Assembly (NCBI GenBank): GCA_002371705.1
Contig: DFGI01000083.1
Coordinates: 1-64,000, forward strand
Reading direction: 5' to 3'
Source: Bacteroidales bacterium UBA3754
GTDB taxonomy: Bacteria > Bacteroidota > Bacteroidia > Bacteroidales > UBA1715
DNA: 64,000 bases
This document shows, one piece after another, positions 8,043 to 16,876 of the stretch. The notes under the pieces were generated by a model, which made no database searches, was not told where the DNA came from, and worked only from the letters and a program-made list of their open reading frames with translations. Position 1 is the stretch's first letter; every line of letters begins with the position of its first letter. The position numbers and the translations under genes were made by a program.

Positions 8043-9476
8043 ATGGAATACAAAGTAGCAGACATCAAATTGGCTGAATGGGGACGCAAGGAACTTGATT
8101 TGGCTGAAATTGAAATGCCGGGACTTATGGCTCTCCGTGCGGAATACAAAGGTCAGAAACCACTTGCCGGCGCAAAAATCAGCGGCTCGTTGCACATGAC
8201 GGTGCAGACTGCAATTCTTATCGAAACATTGGTGGAACTCGGCGCCGATGTTCGTTGGGCTTCGTGCAACATTTTCTCCACACAGGACCACGCCGCTGCG
8301 GCTGTTGTGGTTGGCAAAAACGGCACAATCGACAATCCGAAAGGTACACCCGTTTTCGCTTGGAAAGGCGAAACGCTGAAAGAATATTGGGAATGCACGA
8401 AAAAAGCGCTGACGTGGCCCGACGGCTCTGGTCCGACAATGATTCTCGACGACGGCGGCGACGCTACGCTCATAGTGGTTCGTGGTTCGCAGTTCGAAGC
8501 TGCTGGCAAAGTGCCTGATTTCAACCCTGAAACGGACTCCGAAGAATGGGGCGTGATTCTTGACTTGTGCCGCGAAACAATGAAGCAGGATCCGCAATTC
8601 TGGACGAACAAAAAGAAAAACATCATAGGCGTTTCTGAAGAAACAACCACTGGTGTTCACCGCTTGTATCAAATGGCAGAACAGGGCATTCTTCCGTTCC
8701 CTGCCATCAACGTGAACGACTCGGTTACTAAATCGAAGTTTGACAACTTGTATGGTTGCCGCCACTCGCTCACCGACGGCATCATGCGTGCCACCGACGT
8801 GATGTTGGCGGGCAAGGTTGCCGTTGTCTGCGGCTATGGCGACGTTGGTAAAGGTTGTGCTCAATCGCTCCGTGGACAAGGCGCACGTGTGATTGTTACG
8901 GAAATTGACCCAATTTGTGCTTTGCAAGCGTCGATGGAAGGTTACCAAGTGCTTACGGTTGAAGACACTTTGGAATATGGTGACATATATGTTACGACCA
9001 CTGGCGACTGCGACATCATCACTGCCGAACACATGAGCAAGATGAAGAATATGGCTATCGTGGGCAATATCGGTCACTTCGACAACGAAATCCAAATGGC
9101 TGAGTTGGCTAAAGTTCCAGGCATCAAAAAGAAAAACATCAAACCGCAATATGACCAATGGACGTTCCCTGACGGTCACAGCGTGTTGATTTTGGCGGAA
9201 GGACGTTTGTTGAACCTCGGTTGTGCAACGGGACACCCAAGTTTTGTAATGTCGGCATCGTTTACCAACCAAACGTTGGCACAAATTGAGTTGTTCACCA
9301 ACAACAAGAACTACGAGACCAAGGTTTACACCTTGCCGAAGAAACTCGACGAGAAAGTTGCCCGTCTTCACCTTGACAAACTTGGCGTGAAACTCACGAA
9401 ACTTACCAAGAAACAATCCGAATATCTCGGCGTTCCTATCGAAGGACCATATAAATCGGATATTTACAAATACTAA
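8043..9476 (+). CDS. ahcY: S-adenosylhomocysteine hydrolase
   Basis: A 477-residue protein with the full AhcY pattern: SGSLHMTVQTA, the substrate-binding SCNIFSTQDHAAAA, the NAD-binding VCGYGDVGKGCAQSLRGQGARV, and the C-terminal SDIYKY end in which Lys and Tyr reach the cofactor of the neighbouring subunit. It splits SAH to homocysteine and adenosine and keeps methyl transfer running. The ATG at 8043 is 4 bp after the lysC stop. A longer in-frame start at 8025 would overlap lysC and adds no conserved sequence. The pairing with aspartokinase joins two steps of methionine metabolism. A rho-independent terminator follows. Confidence 0.97.
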   Translation: MEYKVADIKLAEWGRKELDLAEIEMPGLMALRAEYKGQKPLAGAKISGSLHMTVQTAILIETLVELGADVRWASCNIFSTQDHAAAAVVVGKNGTIDNPKGTPVFAWKGETLKEYWECTKKALTWPDGSGPTMILDDGGDATLIVVRGSQFEAAGKVPDFNPETDSEEWGVILDLCRETMKQDPQFWTNKKKNIIGVSEETTTGVHRLYQMAEQGILPFPAINVNDSVTKSKFDNLYGCRHSLTDGIMRATDVMLAGKVAVVCGYGDVGKGCAQSLRGQGARVIVTEIDPICALQASMEGYQVLTVEDTLEYGDIYVTTTGDCDIITAEHMSKMKNMAIVGNIGHFDNEIQMAELAKVPGIKKKNIKPQYDQWTFPDGHSVLILAEGRLLNLGCATGHPSFVMSASFTNQTLAQIELFTNNKNYETKVYTLPKKLDEKVARLHLDKLGVKLTKLTKKQSEYLGVPIEGPYKSDIYKY

Positions 9477-9500
9477 TCGTTGTTATAGATTAATAAAAGA

Positions 9501-9534
9501 AAAACGCAACGCTGGATAAGTGTTGCGTTTTTTT
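9501..9534 (+). terminator. Rho-independent terminator after ahcY
   Basis: AAAACGCAAC (9501-9510) pairs with GTTGCGTTTT (9522-9531) and the T-run continues to 9534. The preceding A-run means it could also act for the convergent VanZ gene. Confidence 0.85.
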
Positions 9535-9552
9535 GTTTATAATAATGTATGT

Positions 9553-9933
9553 TTAAAATTCTTTTCCCAACTTTCTTCTCGCCCCGTACACAATTCCGCC
9601 TGCCAAAATTGCGCCTGTGCTGTTTGCCACAAGGTCGAACATGTCGTTGGTGCGGTTGCTGAGTATTGGTTGCAAAATTTCTATGGTGCCGCTGATGATG
9701 CAGATTACCACGACCGAAATGCCAATGAATTTGAGTGTGAGTGGAAAGAAATGGCGGCTGTTGCAAAGAAATAAAAAGGCTAATCCAAAATACATACACG
9801 CATGTATTACTTTGTCTTGATGCGGAAACAAGTATAGTTTGGGGCTGATGTGGCTCGACGATATGAAACTTGCCACCAAAATCCCTACAAACCACAGAAT
9901 TGTAGGCGTGTATCGAAGTAATTTTATTCCCAT
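9553..9933 (-). CDS. VanZ-like family membrane protein
   Basis: A 126-residue protein with four hydrophobic segments and the VanZ-like pattern: DKVIHACMYFGLAFLF near the middle and SGTIEILQPILSNRTNDMFDLVANSTGAILAG, in which the E-x-x-Q and D-x-x-x-N positions are conserved in the family. VanZ-like proteins are small inner-membrane proteins. One founding member modestly raises teicoplanin resistance, but most have no known function. The start overlaps the last 10 bp of the upstream TlpA-like gene, so the two form an operon. Confidence 0.85.
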   Translation of the reverse strand: MGIKLLRYTPTILWFVGILVASFISSSHISPKLYLFPHQDKVIHACMYFGLAFLFLCNSRHFFPLTLKFIGISVVVICIISGTIEILQPILSNRTNDMFDLVANSTGAILAGGIVYGARRKLGKEF

Positions 9934-11288
9934 TTCAGTCGAGCTACAGTTTTAAAAAATTCATTGACTTCGACAGGTTTCGCCACGATTTTTCCTGCCT
10001 GAATCAAATAAATAGTCGGGGTTGCGTAGATGTAGTACGACTCGGCAAGTTCGCCGTCCCAACCGTTGGTGTCAATCAAATTGCGTGATTTATTGAACTT
10101 CGGATGTTCGTTGATGAACTTTTCCCAATCGTTGGTGGTAGTGTCGAGCGACACGGTGATGAGTTTGTATTTTGGTTTCGACAATTCTGAATAATGCTCA
10201 ACAAGTTGTGGCACAGCCTCAACGCAGTGACCGCACCATGTCGCCCAAAATACCAACGCTATGTTTTCTGTAGAAAAATCAATGTCTTTTTTCGGGTTCA
10301 TTGCCGAAAGAATGTCGAGTGGCGCTTGTTTGCCAACGGCAAGCTCGGTATTGCTGAGCGCTTTTCGTTGCAATGTTGTTTTTTCATTGTTGCTGCAAGA
10401 ATTTTCAGCCAGATATTTTTGTGAAATGTACGCCACAATTTCGCTTGCGCCCATCGACTCGAATCCGCCAAGAAGATAGTTTACAATGAATTCGTAGGTG
10501 GTTTCGTTCACCGAAGCCTTGTCTAAAATTGTGTCAACCGCCGACATAAAAATGGCGTTCTTATTGGATTGCTGGATTTGTTGCGTGTAAACCGACAGAT
10601 AATGGATTGCCGCTGCGGTAAACACTTCGGAGTTGATGAGCGACGTGTCGGCAAAGTCAACATCGTCAAAAAAATGGGCTTTCAAAAAGGCATTTTTTTC
10701 CGACTGCGAAAGAAGCATGGGCGGTGCCGGTGTGGCCGACGATTTTATGATTTTCCATGCAAACGTGCCTTTCCCCCGTTCGTAAAAACTTGCCATGTCG
10801 CTGGAATATTGCCGAATCAGGCGGAGATATTCCTGTTCCGCCTGCCCGCGGAATTCGTCGCCAATGTAGTTGTCGTAAATGGTTTCGAGCAATTCCACTT
10901 GGCTGGTGAATATGGCATTTTTCTTCAAAAATTGGTAATACAAGTCGTTTTCCCTCGACATCATTACTTGTATGTACGCATTCGGATTGATTGCCTCGGT
11001 GGAAATTGCAACATTCTCTTTGTTAAATATGAATGGAACTTCGGCGTTGTTCAGTTGTGGAAAAATGAATTTGTAGAATCCCGTTCCGTCTTCGTCGGTA
11101 AATGTGGTTTTGAACAAACCGTAGCGGTCGGCGGTGAGCGTGTCGGTGATAATTGCAAGGTCGCCTTCAACTTTTGTGAGATATGTTTTCTGTCCACCGA
11201 ATCCGTTGACAGCCAACGAAATAGTATAATCAGCGGCAAATCCACAGTATGCCAAACAGATGCAAATAAGTGTGTTAATCAATTTCAT
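9924..11288 (-). CDS. TlpA-like thiol-disulfide oxidoreductase, exported
   Basis: A 454-residue protein. A short signal peptide (INTLICICLAYCGFA) is followed by about 300 residues without strong motifs, resembling the DUF4369-type N-terminal regions of Bacteroidota TlpA proteins. The C-terminal thioredoxin-fold domain has the redox motif WATWCGHC (Cys352, Cys355) and the cis-Pro segment YATPTIYLI. It probably reduces or exchanges disulfides in the periplasm. The partner is unknown. It overlaps the VanZ-like gene by 10 bp. A signal-anchor reading of the N-terminus is possible. Confidence 0.85.
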   Translation of the reverse strand: MKLINTLICICLAYCGFAADYTISLAVNGFGGQKTYLTKVEGDLAIITDTLTADRYGLFKTTFTDEDGTGFYKFIFPQLNNAEVPFIFNKENVAISTEAINPNAYIQVMMSRENDLYYQFLKKNAIFTSQVELLETIYDNYIGDEFRGQAEQEYLRLIRQYSSDMASFYERGKGTFAWKIIKSSATPAPPMLLSQSEKNAFLKAHFFDDVDFADTSLINSEVFTAAAIHYLSVYTQQIQQSNKNAIFMSAVDTILDKASVNETTYEFIVNYLLGGFESMGASEIVAYISQKYLAENSCSNNEKTTLQRKALSNTELAVGKQAPLDILSAMNPKKDIDFSTENIALVFWATWCGHCVEAVPQLVEHYSELSKPKYKLITVSLDTTTNDWEKFINEHPKFNKSRNLIDTNGWDGELAESYYIYATPTIYLIQAGKIVAKPVEVNEFFKTVARLKWE

Positions 11289-11343
11289 TTTGTCAAAATC
11301 TATAGAAATCGTTGCCGAAAATAAACAAAAACTTGCAAAAACG

Positions 11344-11372
11344 TTTGATTTTACGAAAATTAGTTATATTTG
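11344..11372 (+). promoter_or_regulatory. Promoter for rimP-nusA-infB
   Basis: TTTG (11344-11347) is followed after 17 bp by TATATTTG (11365-11372), an exact -7 match with a slightly short spacer. The predicted start is a few bases after 11372, about 55 nt before the rimP ATG. Confidence 0.65.
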
Positions 11373-11391
11373 CGGTGTGAAATTTTGATTT

Positions 11392-11420
11392 GAGGGGACG
11401 AACAAGTCCCCTCTTTTTTT
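11392..11420 (+). promoter_or_regulatory. Terminator-like hairpin in the rimP leader (putative attenuator)
   Basis: GAGGGGAC (11392-11399) and GTCCCCTC (11406-11413) form a perfect 8-bp stem with a 6-nt loop, followed at once by seven T (11414-11420). It lies between the promoter and the rimP start codon at 11434, so it would end transcription after about 40 nt unless read through. There is no upstream gene on this strand for it to terminate. Confidence 0.65.
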
Positions 11421-11433
11421 GTGGTAATTTATA

Positions 11434-11913
11434 ATGGCGATAGCAAAAGAGAAAATAGAATCATTGGTAGCGAAATTCACAGAAGGGACTGATATGTTTT
11501 TGGTGTCGCTCTCAATTTCGTCGACAAATGTGATAATGGTTGAGATTGACGCTGATTCGTCGGTTGACATTGACACCTGCGTGAATTTAAGTCAGTTCAT
11601 TGAAAGCAACCTCGACCGCAATGTTGAGGATTTCGAACTGACTGTTTCGTCGGTAAGCTTGTCGGAGCCGTTCAAAGTTCGCCGCCAATATTTGAAGAAT
11701 ATCGGAAAAATGGTGACTGTGACCACCGCCGCACGAAAATATCAAGGCGAATTGCTTGCCGTGGGCGACGAATCGGTTACGGTGAAACACATCGATGTGG
11801 TGAAAGTGCCGCCAAAAAACAAGAAAAAAGAAATGGAATTCACAACGGAAATACCATTCGCCGATATTCAAAAAACTGAATGTGTAATTCTGTTCAAAAA
11901 TAAAATAATCTAA
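11434..11913 (+). CDS. rimP: Ribosome maturation factor RimP
   Basis: A 159-residue protein with the RimP layout: an N-terminal alpha/beta domain holding VDIDTCVNLSQFIESNLD, and the ELTVSSVSLSEPFKVRRQYLKNIGKMV block, followed by a small SH3-like C-terminal domain. RimP binds the free 30S subunit and aids its assembly. It is first in the conserved rimP-nusA-infB operon, 32 bp before nusA. The ATG follows the leader hairpin and T-run by 13 bp. Confidence 0.95.
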   Translation: MAIAKEKIESLVAKFTEGTDMFLVSLSISSTNVIMVEIDADSSVDIDTCVNLSQFIESNLDRNVEDFELTVSSVSLSEPFKVRRQYLKNIGKMVTVTTAARKYQGELLAVGDESVTVKHIDVVKVPPKNKKKEMEFTTEIPFADIQKTECVILFKNKII

Positions 11914-11945
11914 ACGTTAAGTATCAAAAAAACAATTGTAAAGCG

Positions 11946-13208
11946 ATGAAAGTAGAACATCAAAATTTAGCGGAAGCTTTTTCAGAATTCAAGACTGACA
12001 AGAACATCAACCGTCCTACTATGCAGAAAATTCTGGAAGAGGTTTTAAGTAATTTGTTAAAACGTAAGTTCAACATCGAGGATGATGAAGCTATCAAGAA
12101 AAGTTTTAACATTATTATAAATGTTGACAAAGGCGACTTTGAAATTTGGCACAACCGTGAAGTGGTTGCCGACGAGGATTTTAAAGATGCGCTGAGTCAG
12201 ATTTCTCTTTCTGACGCTCAAAAAATCGACGAAGATTTTGAAATCGGCGAAGATGTTACCGATAAAATCAGCATAGAGGATTTCGGTCGTCGCGAAGTGT
12301 TGTCGATTCGCCAAAACTTGATTTCGAGAATCATGGATTTGGAGAAAAACAACATCTACGAAAAATATAAAGACCAAATCGGCGAAATCGTAACCGGCGA
12401 AGTTTACAACGTATGGAAAAAGGAAATCCTTGTTCTCGACGACGAACGCAACGAATTGTATTTGCCGAAGTCGGAACAAATTCCATCTGACCGTTTCCGT
12501 AAAGGCGACACGGTGAGAGGCGTTGTTGCCCGCGTTGAAATGAAAAACGGCACGCCGCTCGTAATCATTTCAAGAACATCGCCATATTTCTTGGAACGTT
12601 TGTTTGAATTCGAAGTTCCTGAAATTTTCGATGGTTTGATCACAATTAAGAAAATCGTCCGTATTCCAGGTGAAAAAGCAAAAGTTGCTGTGGAATCATA
12701 CGACGACAGAATCGACCCAGTGGGCGCTTGCGTTGGTATGAAAGGTTCTCGTATCCACGGAATTGTCCGTGAGTTGAAAAACGAAAATATTGATGTAATC
12801 AATTATTCGTCGAATCCGCAGTTGTACATCCAACGTGCGTTGAGCCCTGCAAAAATCACGTCAATCAACATCGACGAGGCGAAAAAACGCGCCGAAGTGT
12901 TTATGCAGCCTGACCAAGTTTCGTTGGCAATCGGTAAAGGCGGTGCAAACATTAAACTTGCAATCCAATTGACGGGCTACGATATTGAAGTATATCGCGA
13001 TAATGTTGAACAAGAAGAAGATGTGGATTTGGAAGAATTCACTGACGAAATTGACGAATGGGTAATCAAAGAATTCCAGAAAGTTGGTTGCGACACAGCT
13101 AAGAGCGTATTGCGTCTAAGCAAGGATGAATTGTTGAAACGTACTGACCTTGAGGAAGAAACAATCGACGATGTGTTGCGCATTTTGAAAGAGGAGTTCG
13201 AAGATTAA
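11946..13208 (+). CDS. nusA: Transcription termination/antitermination factor NusA
   Basis: A 420-residue protein with the usual order: an N-terminal RNA polymerase-binding domain (about 1-125), an S1 domain (about 138-200, GEIVTGEVYNVWKKEILVLD), and two KH domains with VGMKGSRIHGIVREL and AIGKGGANIKLAIQLTGY. A short acidic C-terminal segment (about 360-420) replaces the longer tandem repeats of E. coli NusA. It modulates pausing, termination and antitermination by RNA polymerase. Because the operon leader has a terminator-like hairpin, autoregulation by NusA is possible, but this is inference. Confidence 0.96.
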   Translation: MKVEHQNLAEAFSEFKTDKNINRPTMQKILEEVLSNLLKRKFNIEDDEAIKKSFNIIINVDKGDFEIWHNREVVADEDFKDALSQISLSDAQKIDEDFEIGEDVTDKISIEDFGRREVLSIRQNLISRIMDLEKNNIYEKYKDQIGEIVTGEVYNVWKKEILVLDDERNELYLPKSEQIPSDRFRKGDTVRGVVARVEMKNGTPLVIISRTSPYFLERLFEFEVPEIFDGLITIKKIVRIPGEKAKVAVESYDDRIDPVGACVGMKGSRIHGIVRELKNENIDVINYSSNPQLYIQRALSPAKITSINIDEAKKRAEVFMQPDQVSLAIGKGGANIKLAIQLTGYDIEVYRDNVEQEEDVDLEEFTDEIDEWVIKEFQKVGCDTAKSVLRLSKDELLKRTDLEEETIDDVLRILKEEFED

Positions 13209-13254
13209 TTTTCATTCTGACAAAATAATAAAGTAAAAAAGCAATTGATAAATT

Positions 13255-16137
13255 ATGGCAAGAATTAGTAAGGTAACAAAAGAATTTAATTTAGGATTGG
13301 ACACTATCGTGGATTTCCTCGAAAAGAACAATTTTAAAATCGACCGTGACCCCAATGCAAAGATTACGGACGAAATGTATGAATTGCTTAAAAAGGAATT
13401 CCAACCTGAGTCGGTGAAAAAACAAGAAGCTCAGGAAGTAGATTTGTCCGAAACCCGTAAAGCGAAAGAATCTATTTCGTTGCCTGTTGATGAAGAACCT
13501 GTCGCTCCGAAGGAGGAGGAGGTTATCGAAATCAAGAAACCTGAACTTGAACGGCCAAAAGTTGTAGGAAAAGTAAATCTTGCCGAAGTGAATAAACCTA
13601 CAACTCCCGTTAAGAAGAAAAAAACTGAATCAATTGCTGAAGAAAAGCCAAAAGCTTCGAAAGAACCAGAACCAGCTCCTGTAGTTGAGCCGGAACCGGT
13701 TGTTGAGGAAAAAGTACAAGTTCCAGAAACTCCTGCTGCGCCGGAACCTGTGGAGGAAGAGGTTTTCAAAGTGTCAGCGCCACAAGTCGAAGCGGTTAAA
13801 GTGCTTGGTAAAATTGACTTGGATTCGTTGAACCAAAAAACACGTCCTGATAAGAAAACTCGTAAGGAAAAAGAACAGGAACGTAAGGAAAAACAACTTG
13901 CACAGGCTAAAATCATGGCCCAGCAAAAGGCTGCGGCGCAACAAGCCGAGGCTTCCGCAAAGGAAAAGAAACGTGTCGCTCCTGAAGAAAATTTCATAAA
14001 AACAGAAATTCCTGTTTCGGGCAAACCAAAAGTTGTGGGACGTGTGGATTTGGACGCACAGCCGTCCGACAACCGTCCGAGCAAGAAAGGTCACCGCGAA
14101 CGTATCAAGAGCGGAAAAGTTAGCTTCGACGAACGCGAGGATTTCAACAAGGAAGGCAAATTCACCAAATTCGACAAGGCTGCGAAAGGTGGCAAAAATA
14201 AACACGGAAAACATGGATTCTTCCACGAAGAAGTGAACGAAGAAGAGGTTGAACGTAATATTAAGGATGTTCGCACCAAACTCGACAGTATGGGTCGAAA
14301 GACAAACACTTCAAAACATACACGTGACAAGAAGGAAAAAATCCGTCAGGAAATGGAATTGGCGGAATTGGAACAACAGGAACAGGAAAAAATCCTGAAA
14401 GTGACCGATGTGGTTTCCGCTAACGACCTTTCCGCTATGATGAACATTCCTGCAATGGATATTATCAAGGCTTGTTTCGATATTGGTTTGATGGTTTCGT
14501 TGAACCAACGCCTCGAAGCTGACACAATTCAAATGATTGCGGAGAACTTTGGCTACGAAGTGCAATTTGTGAGCGCCGACACGCAGGAATCAATCGAAGA
14601 GGTTGAAGACAAACCAGAGGATTTGCTTCCACGTCCGCCAATCGTTACGGTGATGGGACACGTTGACCATGGTAAAACTTCGTTGCTTGACTATATCCGC
14701 AAATCGAATGTGATTGCAGGTGAAGCGGGAGGTATTACACAACATATTGGTGCTTACAATGTTACACTTGCAAATGGCCGTCAAATCACATTCCTCGATA
14801 CCCCAGGTCACGAAGCGTTTACCGCAATGCGTGCCCGTGGTGCGCAGGTTACCGACATCGCAATCATTGTGGTTGCCGCCGACGACCAAGTGATGCCGCA
14901 GACGGTTGAGGCTATCAACCACGCCGCTGCCGCTGGTGTGCCGATTATTTTCGCTATCAATAAAATTGATAAACCGGGTGCAAATCCCGACAAAGTCCGC
15001 GAACAACTTGCCAATATGAATTATTTGGTTGAAGAATGGGGTGGAAAATATCAATCACAGGAAATTGCCGCAAAATTCGGTAAAAACGTTGATTTGCTTA
15101 TGGAAAAAGTTCTGCTCGAAGCCGATATGCTTGAGTTGAAGGCTAATCCGAACAAACCAGCGCAAGGTACTGTTATTGAATCAAAACTCGACAAGGGTCG
15201 TGGTTATAGCACCAATATTCTTATCAGTTCGGGAACGCTCCACGTGGGCGACGTGATTTTGGCTGGTATGCACGCTGGAAAAATCAAGGCTATGTTCAAC
15301 GAACGTGAACAACGAATTACCGAAGCTGGTCCTTCAATGCCAGTGATGGTTCTCGGTCTTGACGGTGCTCCGCAGGCCGGCGATAAAATCCACGTGATGG
15401 CTTCGGAACGCGAAGCGCGCGACATCGCAAGCAAGCGCGAACGTTTGCAGCGTGAACAAGAATTGCGCGCAATGAAACCAGAAACTCTTGAAGACATTGC
15501 CCGTAAGATTAAGATTGGAAATGTTCAGGAATTGAACTTGATTGTGAAAGGTGATGTTGGCGGTTCAATCGAAGCATTGTCTGATGCGTTGCTGAAACTT
15601 TCTACCGAAGAAATTCAAATTGTTATCAAACATAAAGCTGTGGGACAAATTTCCGAATCCGATGTATTGTTGGCGTCTGCTTCGAAGGCCATCATCGTTG
15701 GTTTCCAAGTACGTCCGTCAGCCGATGCACGCCGTTTGGCGGAAAAAATGGGTATCGACATCCGTTTGTACTCAATCATCTACGATGCAATCAACGAAGT
15801 GAAGGACGCAATGGCAGGTATGCTTTCGCCAGAAATCAAGGAAGAAGTTACCGGAAGTTGCGAAGTCCGTCAAGTATTCAAGATTTCGAAAGTTGGTACG
15901 GTTGCAGGATGTTTCGTCACCGACGGAAAAATCATGCGTTCATCGAAAGTCCGCGTAATCCGCGATGGTATTGTGATTTTCACAGGCGAACTTTCATCAT
16001 TGCGTAAGGTGAAAGACGATGTGAAAGAAATGACCAAAGGCTTTGAGTGCGGTTTGAGCATCAACAATTACAACGACATCCAAGAAGGTGATATGATTGA
16101 AGCCTTCGAAGAAAAAGAAGTTTCAAGAACGTTGTAA
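13255..16137 (+). CDS. infB: Translation initiation factor IF-2
   Basis: A 960-residue IF-2. The long N-terminal region (about 50-390) is charged and low in complexity (Lys, Glu, Pro, Ala), as is usual. A short IF2_N-type motif opens the protein and a second lies near 390-450. The GTPase has G1 GHVDHGKT (468-475), G3 DTPGH (515-519) and G4 NKID (569-572), followed by domains II, III and IV. It places fMet-tRNA on the 30S subunit and promotes subunit joining. It is last in the rimP-nusA-infB operon, and its stop is followed by a hairpin-rich intergenic repeat. Confidence 0.97.
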   Translation: MARISKVTKEFNLGLDTIVDFLEKNNFKIDRDPNAKITDEMYELLKKEFQPESVKKQEAQEVDLSETRKAKESISLPVDEEPVAPKEEEVIEIKKPELERPKVVGKVNLAEVNKPTTPVKKKKTESIAEEKPKASKEPEPAPVVEPEPVVEEKVQVPETPAAPEPVEEEVFKVSAPQVEAVKVLGKIDLDSLNQKTRPDKKTRKEKEQERKEKQLAQAKIMAQQKAAAQQAEASAKEKKRVAPEENFIKTEIPVSGKPKVVGRVDLDAQPSDNRPSKKGHRERIKSGKVSFDEREDFNKEGKFTKFDKAAKGGKNKHGKHGFFHEEVNEEEVERNIKDVRTKLDSMGRKTNTSKHTRDKKEKIRQEMELAELEQQEQEKILKVTDVVSANDLSAMMNIPAMDIIKACFDIGLMVSLNQRLEADTIQMIAENFGYEVQFVSADTQESIEEVEDKPEDLLPRPPIVTVMGHVDHGKTSLLDYIRKSNVIAGEAGGITQHIGAYNVTLANGRQITFLDTPGHEAFTAMRARGAQVTDIAIIVVAADDQVMPQTVEAINHAAAAGVPIIFAINKIDKPGANPDKVREQLANMNYLVEEWGGKYQSQEIAAKFGKNVDLLMEKVLLEADMLELKANPNKPAQGTVIESKLDKGRGYSTNILISSGTLHVGDVILAGMHAGKIKAMFNEREQRITEAGPSMPVMVLGLDGAPQAGDKIHVMASEREARDIASKRERLQREQELRAMKPETLEDIARKIKIGNVQELNLIVKGDVGGSIEALSDALLKLSTEEIQIVIKHKAVGQISESDVLLASASKAIIVGFQVRPSADARRLAEKMGIDIRLYSIIYDAINEVKDAMAGMLSPEIKEEVTGSCEVRQVFKISKVGTVAGCFVTDGKIMRSSKVRVIRDGIVIFTGELSSLRKVKDDVKEMTKGFECGLSINNYNDIQEGDMIEAFEEKEVSRTL

Positions 16138-16140
16138 TAG

Positions 16141-16368
16141 TATATTTCTGTTCCATTTCTTTCGGCGGCGAAAGAAACGGAACCCAAAGAAAGGCCGCCG
16201 ACGTACCTGCTTGGCTAAAAATCAACTGCGTTCCGCTAAAGGCGTTGAAGTGCCACATTATCGTAATGTGAGCATCTTCGTTTTAGGCACCAACGCCTTT
16301 TATACGCTACACTACGTTGATTTTTTTGACGCCAACCAGCTAAGTCGGAAAGTCGTGCAAACAAAGAC
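16141..16368. repeat. Palindromic intergenic repeat, copy A (left of the giant GH8 gene)
   Basis: This begins with a hairpin (GTTCC-a-TTTCTTTCG near 16150 pairing with CGAAAGAAA-c-GGAAC) directly after infB. A long imperfect palindrome follows: 16217-16254 pairs with 16286-16326, with the core AAAGGCGTT...GTGCC against GGCAC...AACGCCTTT, and CACATTA-tcg-TAATGTG at its tip. The reverse complement of 27240-27534 matches it closely along its whole length, except for an extra stretch of roughly 60 bp in that copy. It carries no gene. The hairpin nearest infB could serve as its terminator. Confidence 0.8.
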
Positions 16369-16399
16369 TATAGTTCAGTACCATAATTCCCCTATACAT

Positions 16400-16745
16400 T
16401 ATTATATTATGTATAATCCACGAATTAAGGATTATGAGTTAAGAGTTATGGATTATTATAATCCATAACCTATAACCCATAATTGAGCATTGTGCATTAC
16501 GCATTAAGCATTGTTAATACCTAACGGCATTAAGAAAGATGAGAGGATGCTGTTAATCTACCAATAGATAATGCCTAACGGCATTAAATCCCATAATTGA
16601 GCATTGTGCATTGAGCATTATGAATTGTGAATTGTGCATCCCCCCATAACTCCTAACTCCTCCCTCCTAACTGAATTGCGCATTACGCATTGAGCATTTC
16701 GCATTCAAAAAATTGTGCATTGTACATTATGAATTATTCATTGTA
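16400..16745. repeat. AT-rich intergenic stretch of short degenerate repeats
   Basis: Many near-copies of a 9-11 bp unit (GCATTGTGCATT, GCATTACGCATT, GAGCATT, GAATTGTG) are strung together with 'taactcctaactcct' type repeats. A 19-bp palindromic unit, TAATGCCTAACGGCATTAA, occurs twice (about 16515 and 16569, the first with one change). A further GCATTGTGCATTACGCATT copy lies at 46715-46733. No gene, tRNA or CRISPR regularity was found. Confidence 0.6.
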
Positions 16746-16832
16746 TAGGGTTAGGGTATTTCATTTCTCGCTTGTCTTATGATTAACAAAGAATTTTCGG
16801 GGCTACGTAGTGGTCGTTTAAAAAAATCTTTT

Positions 16833-16840
16833 TATTTTTG
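16833..16840 (+). promoter_or_regulatory. -7 promoter box for the giant GH8 gene
   Basis: TATTTTTG is an exact TAnnTTTG match 36 bp upstream of the ATG at 16877. No TTTG or TTG was found at the expected -33 distance. Confidence 0.5.
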
Positions 16841-16876
16841 TAAACTTATTAGATTGTAATTATAAATAATAGAATT

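Noticed and set aside
7902..9416. 504-residue open frame antisense to ahcY and the 3' end of lysC
   Set aside because: It is a shadow of highly conserved genes on the other strand. It has no family motif, and its His, Phe and Arg-rich composition is typical of an antisense frame.
10569..11324. 251-residue plus-strand frame opposite the TlpA-like gene
   Set aside because: It lies entirely opposite a gene with a clear CGHC redox motif and shows no recognisable protein features.
16061..16258. Short frame encoding WHFNAFSGTQLIFS-type peptide (also at 27314-27619)
   Set aside because: The shared peptide comes from the palindromic repeat copies A and B. The frames are not preserved beyond the repeat, so this supports the repeat rather than a gene.
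16500..16740. Possible CRISPR array in the infB-GH8 gap
   Set aside because: Repeats are short (9-12 bp), degenerate and unevenly spaced, with no unique spacers and no cas genes.
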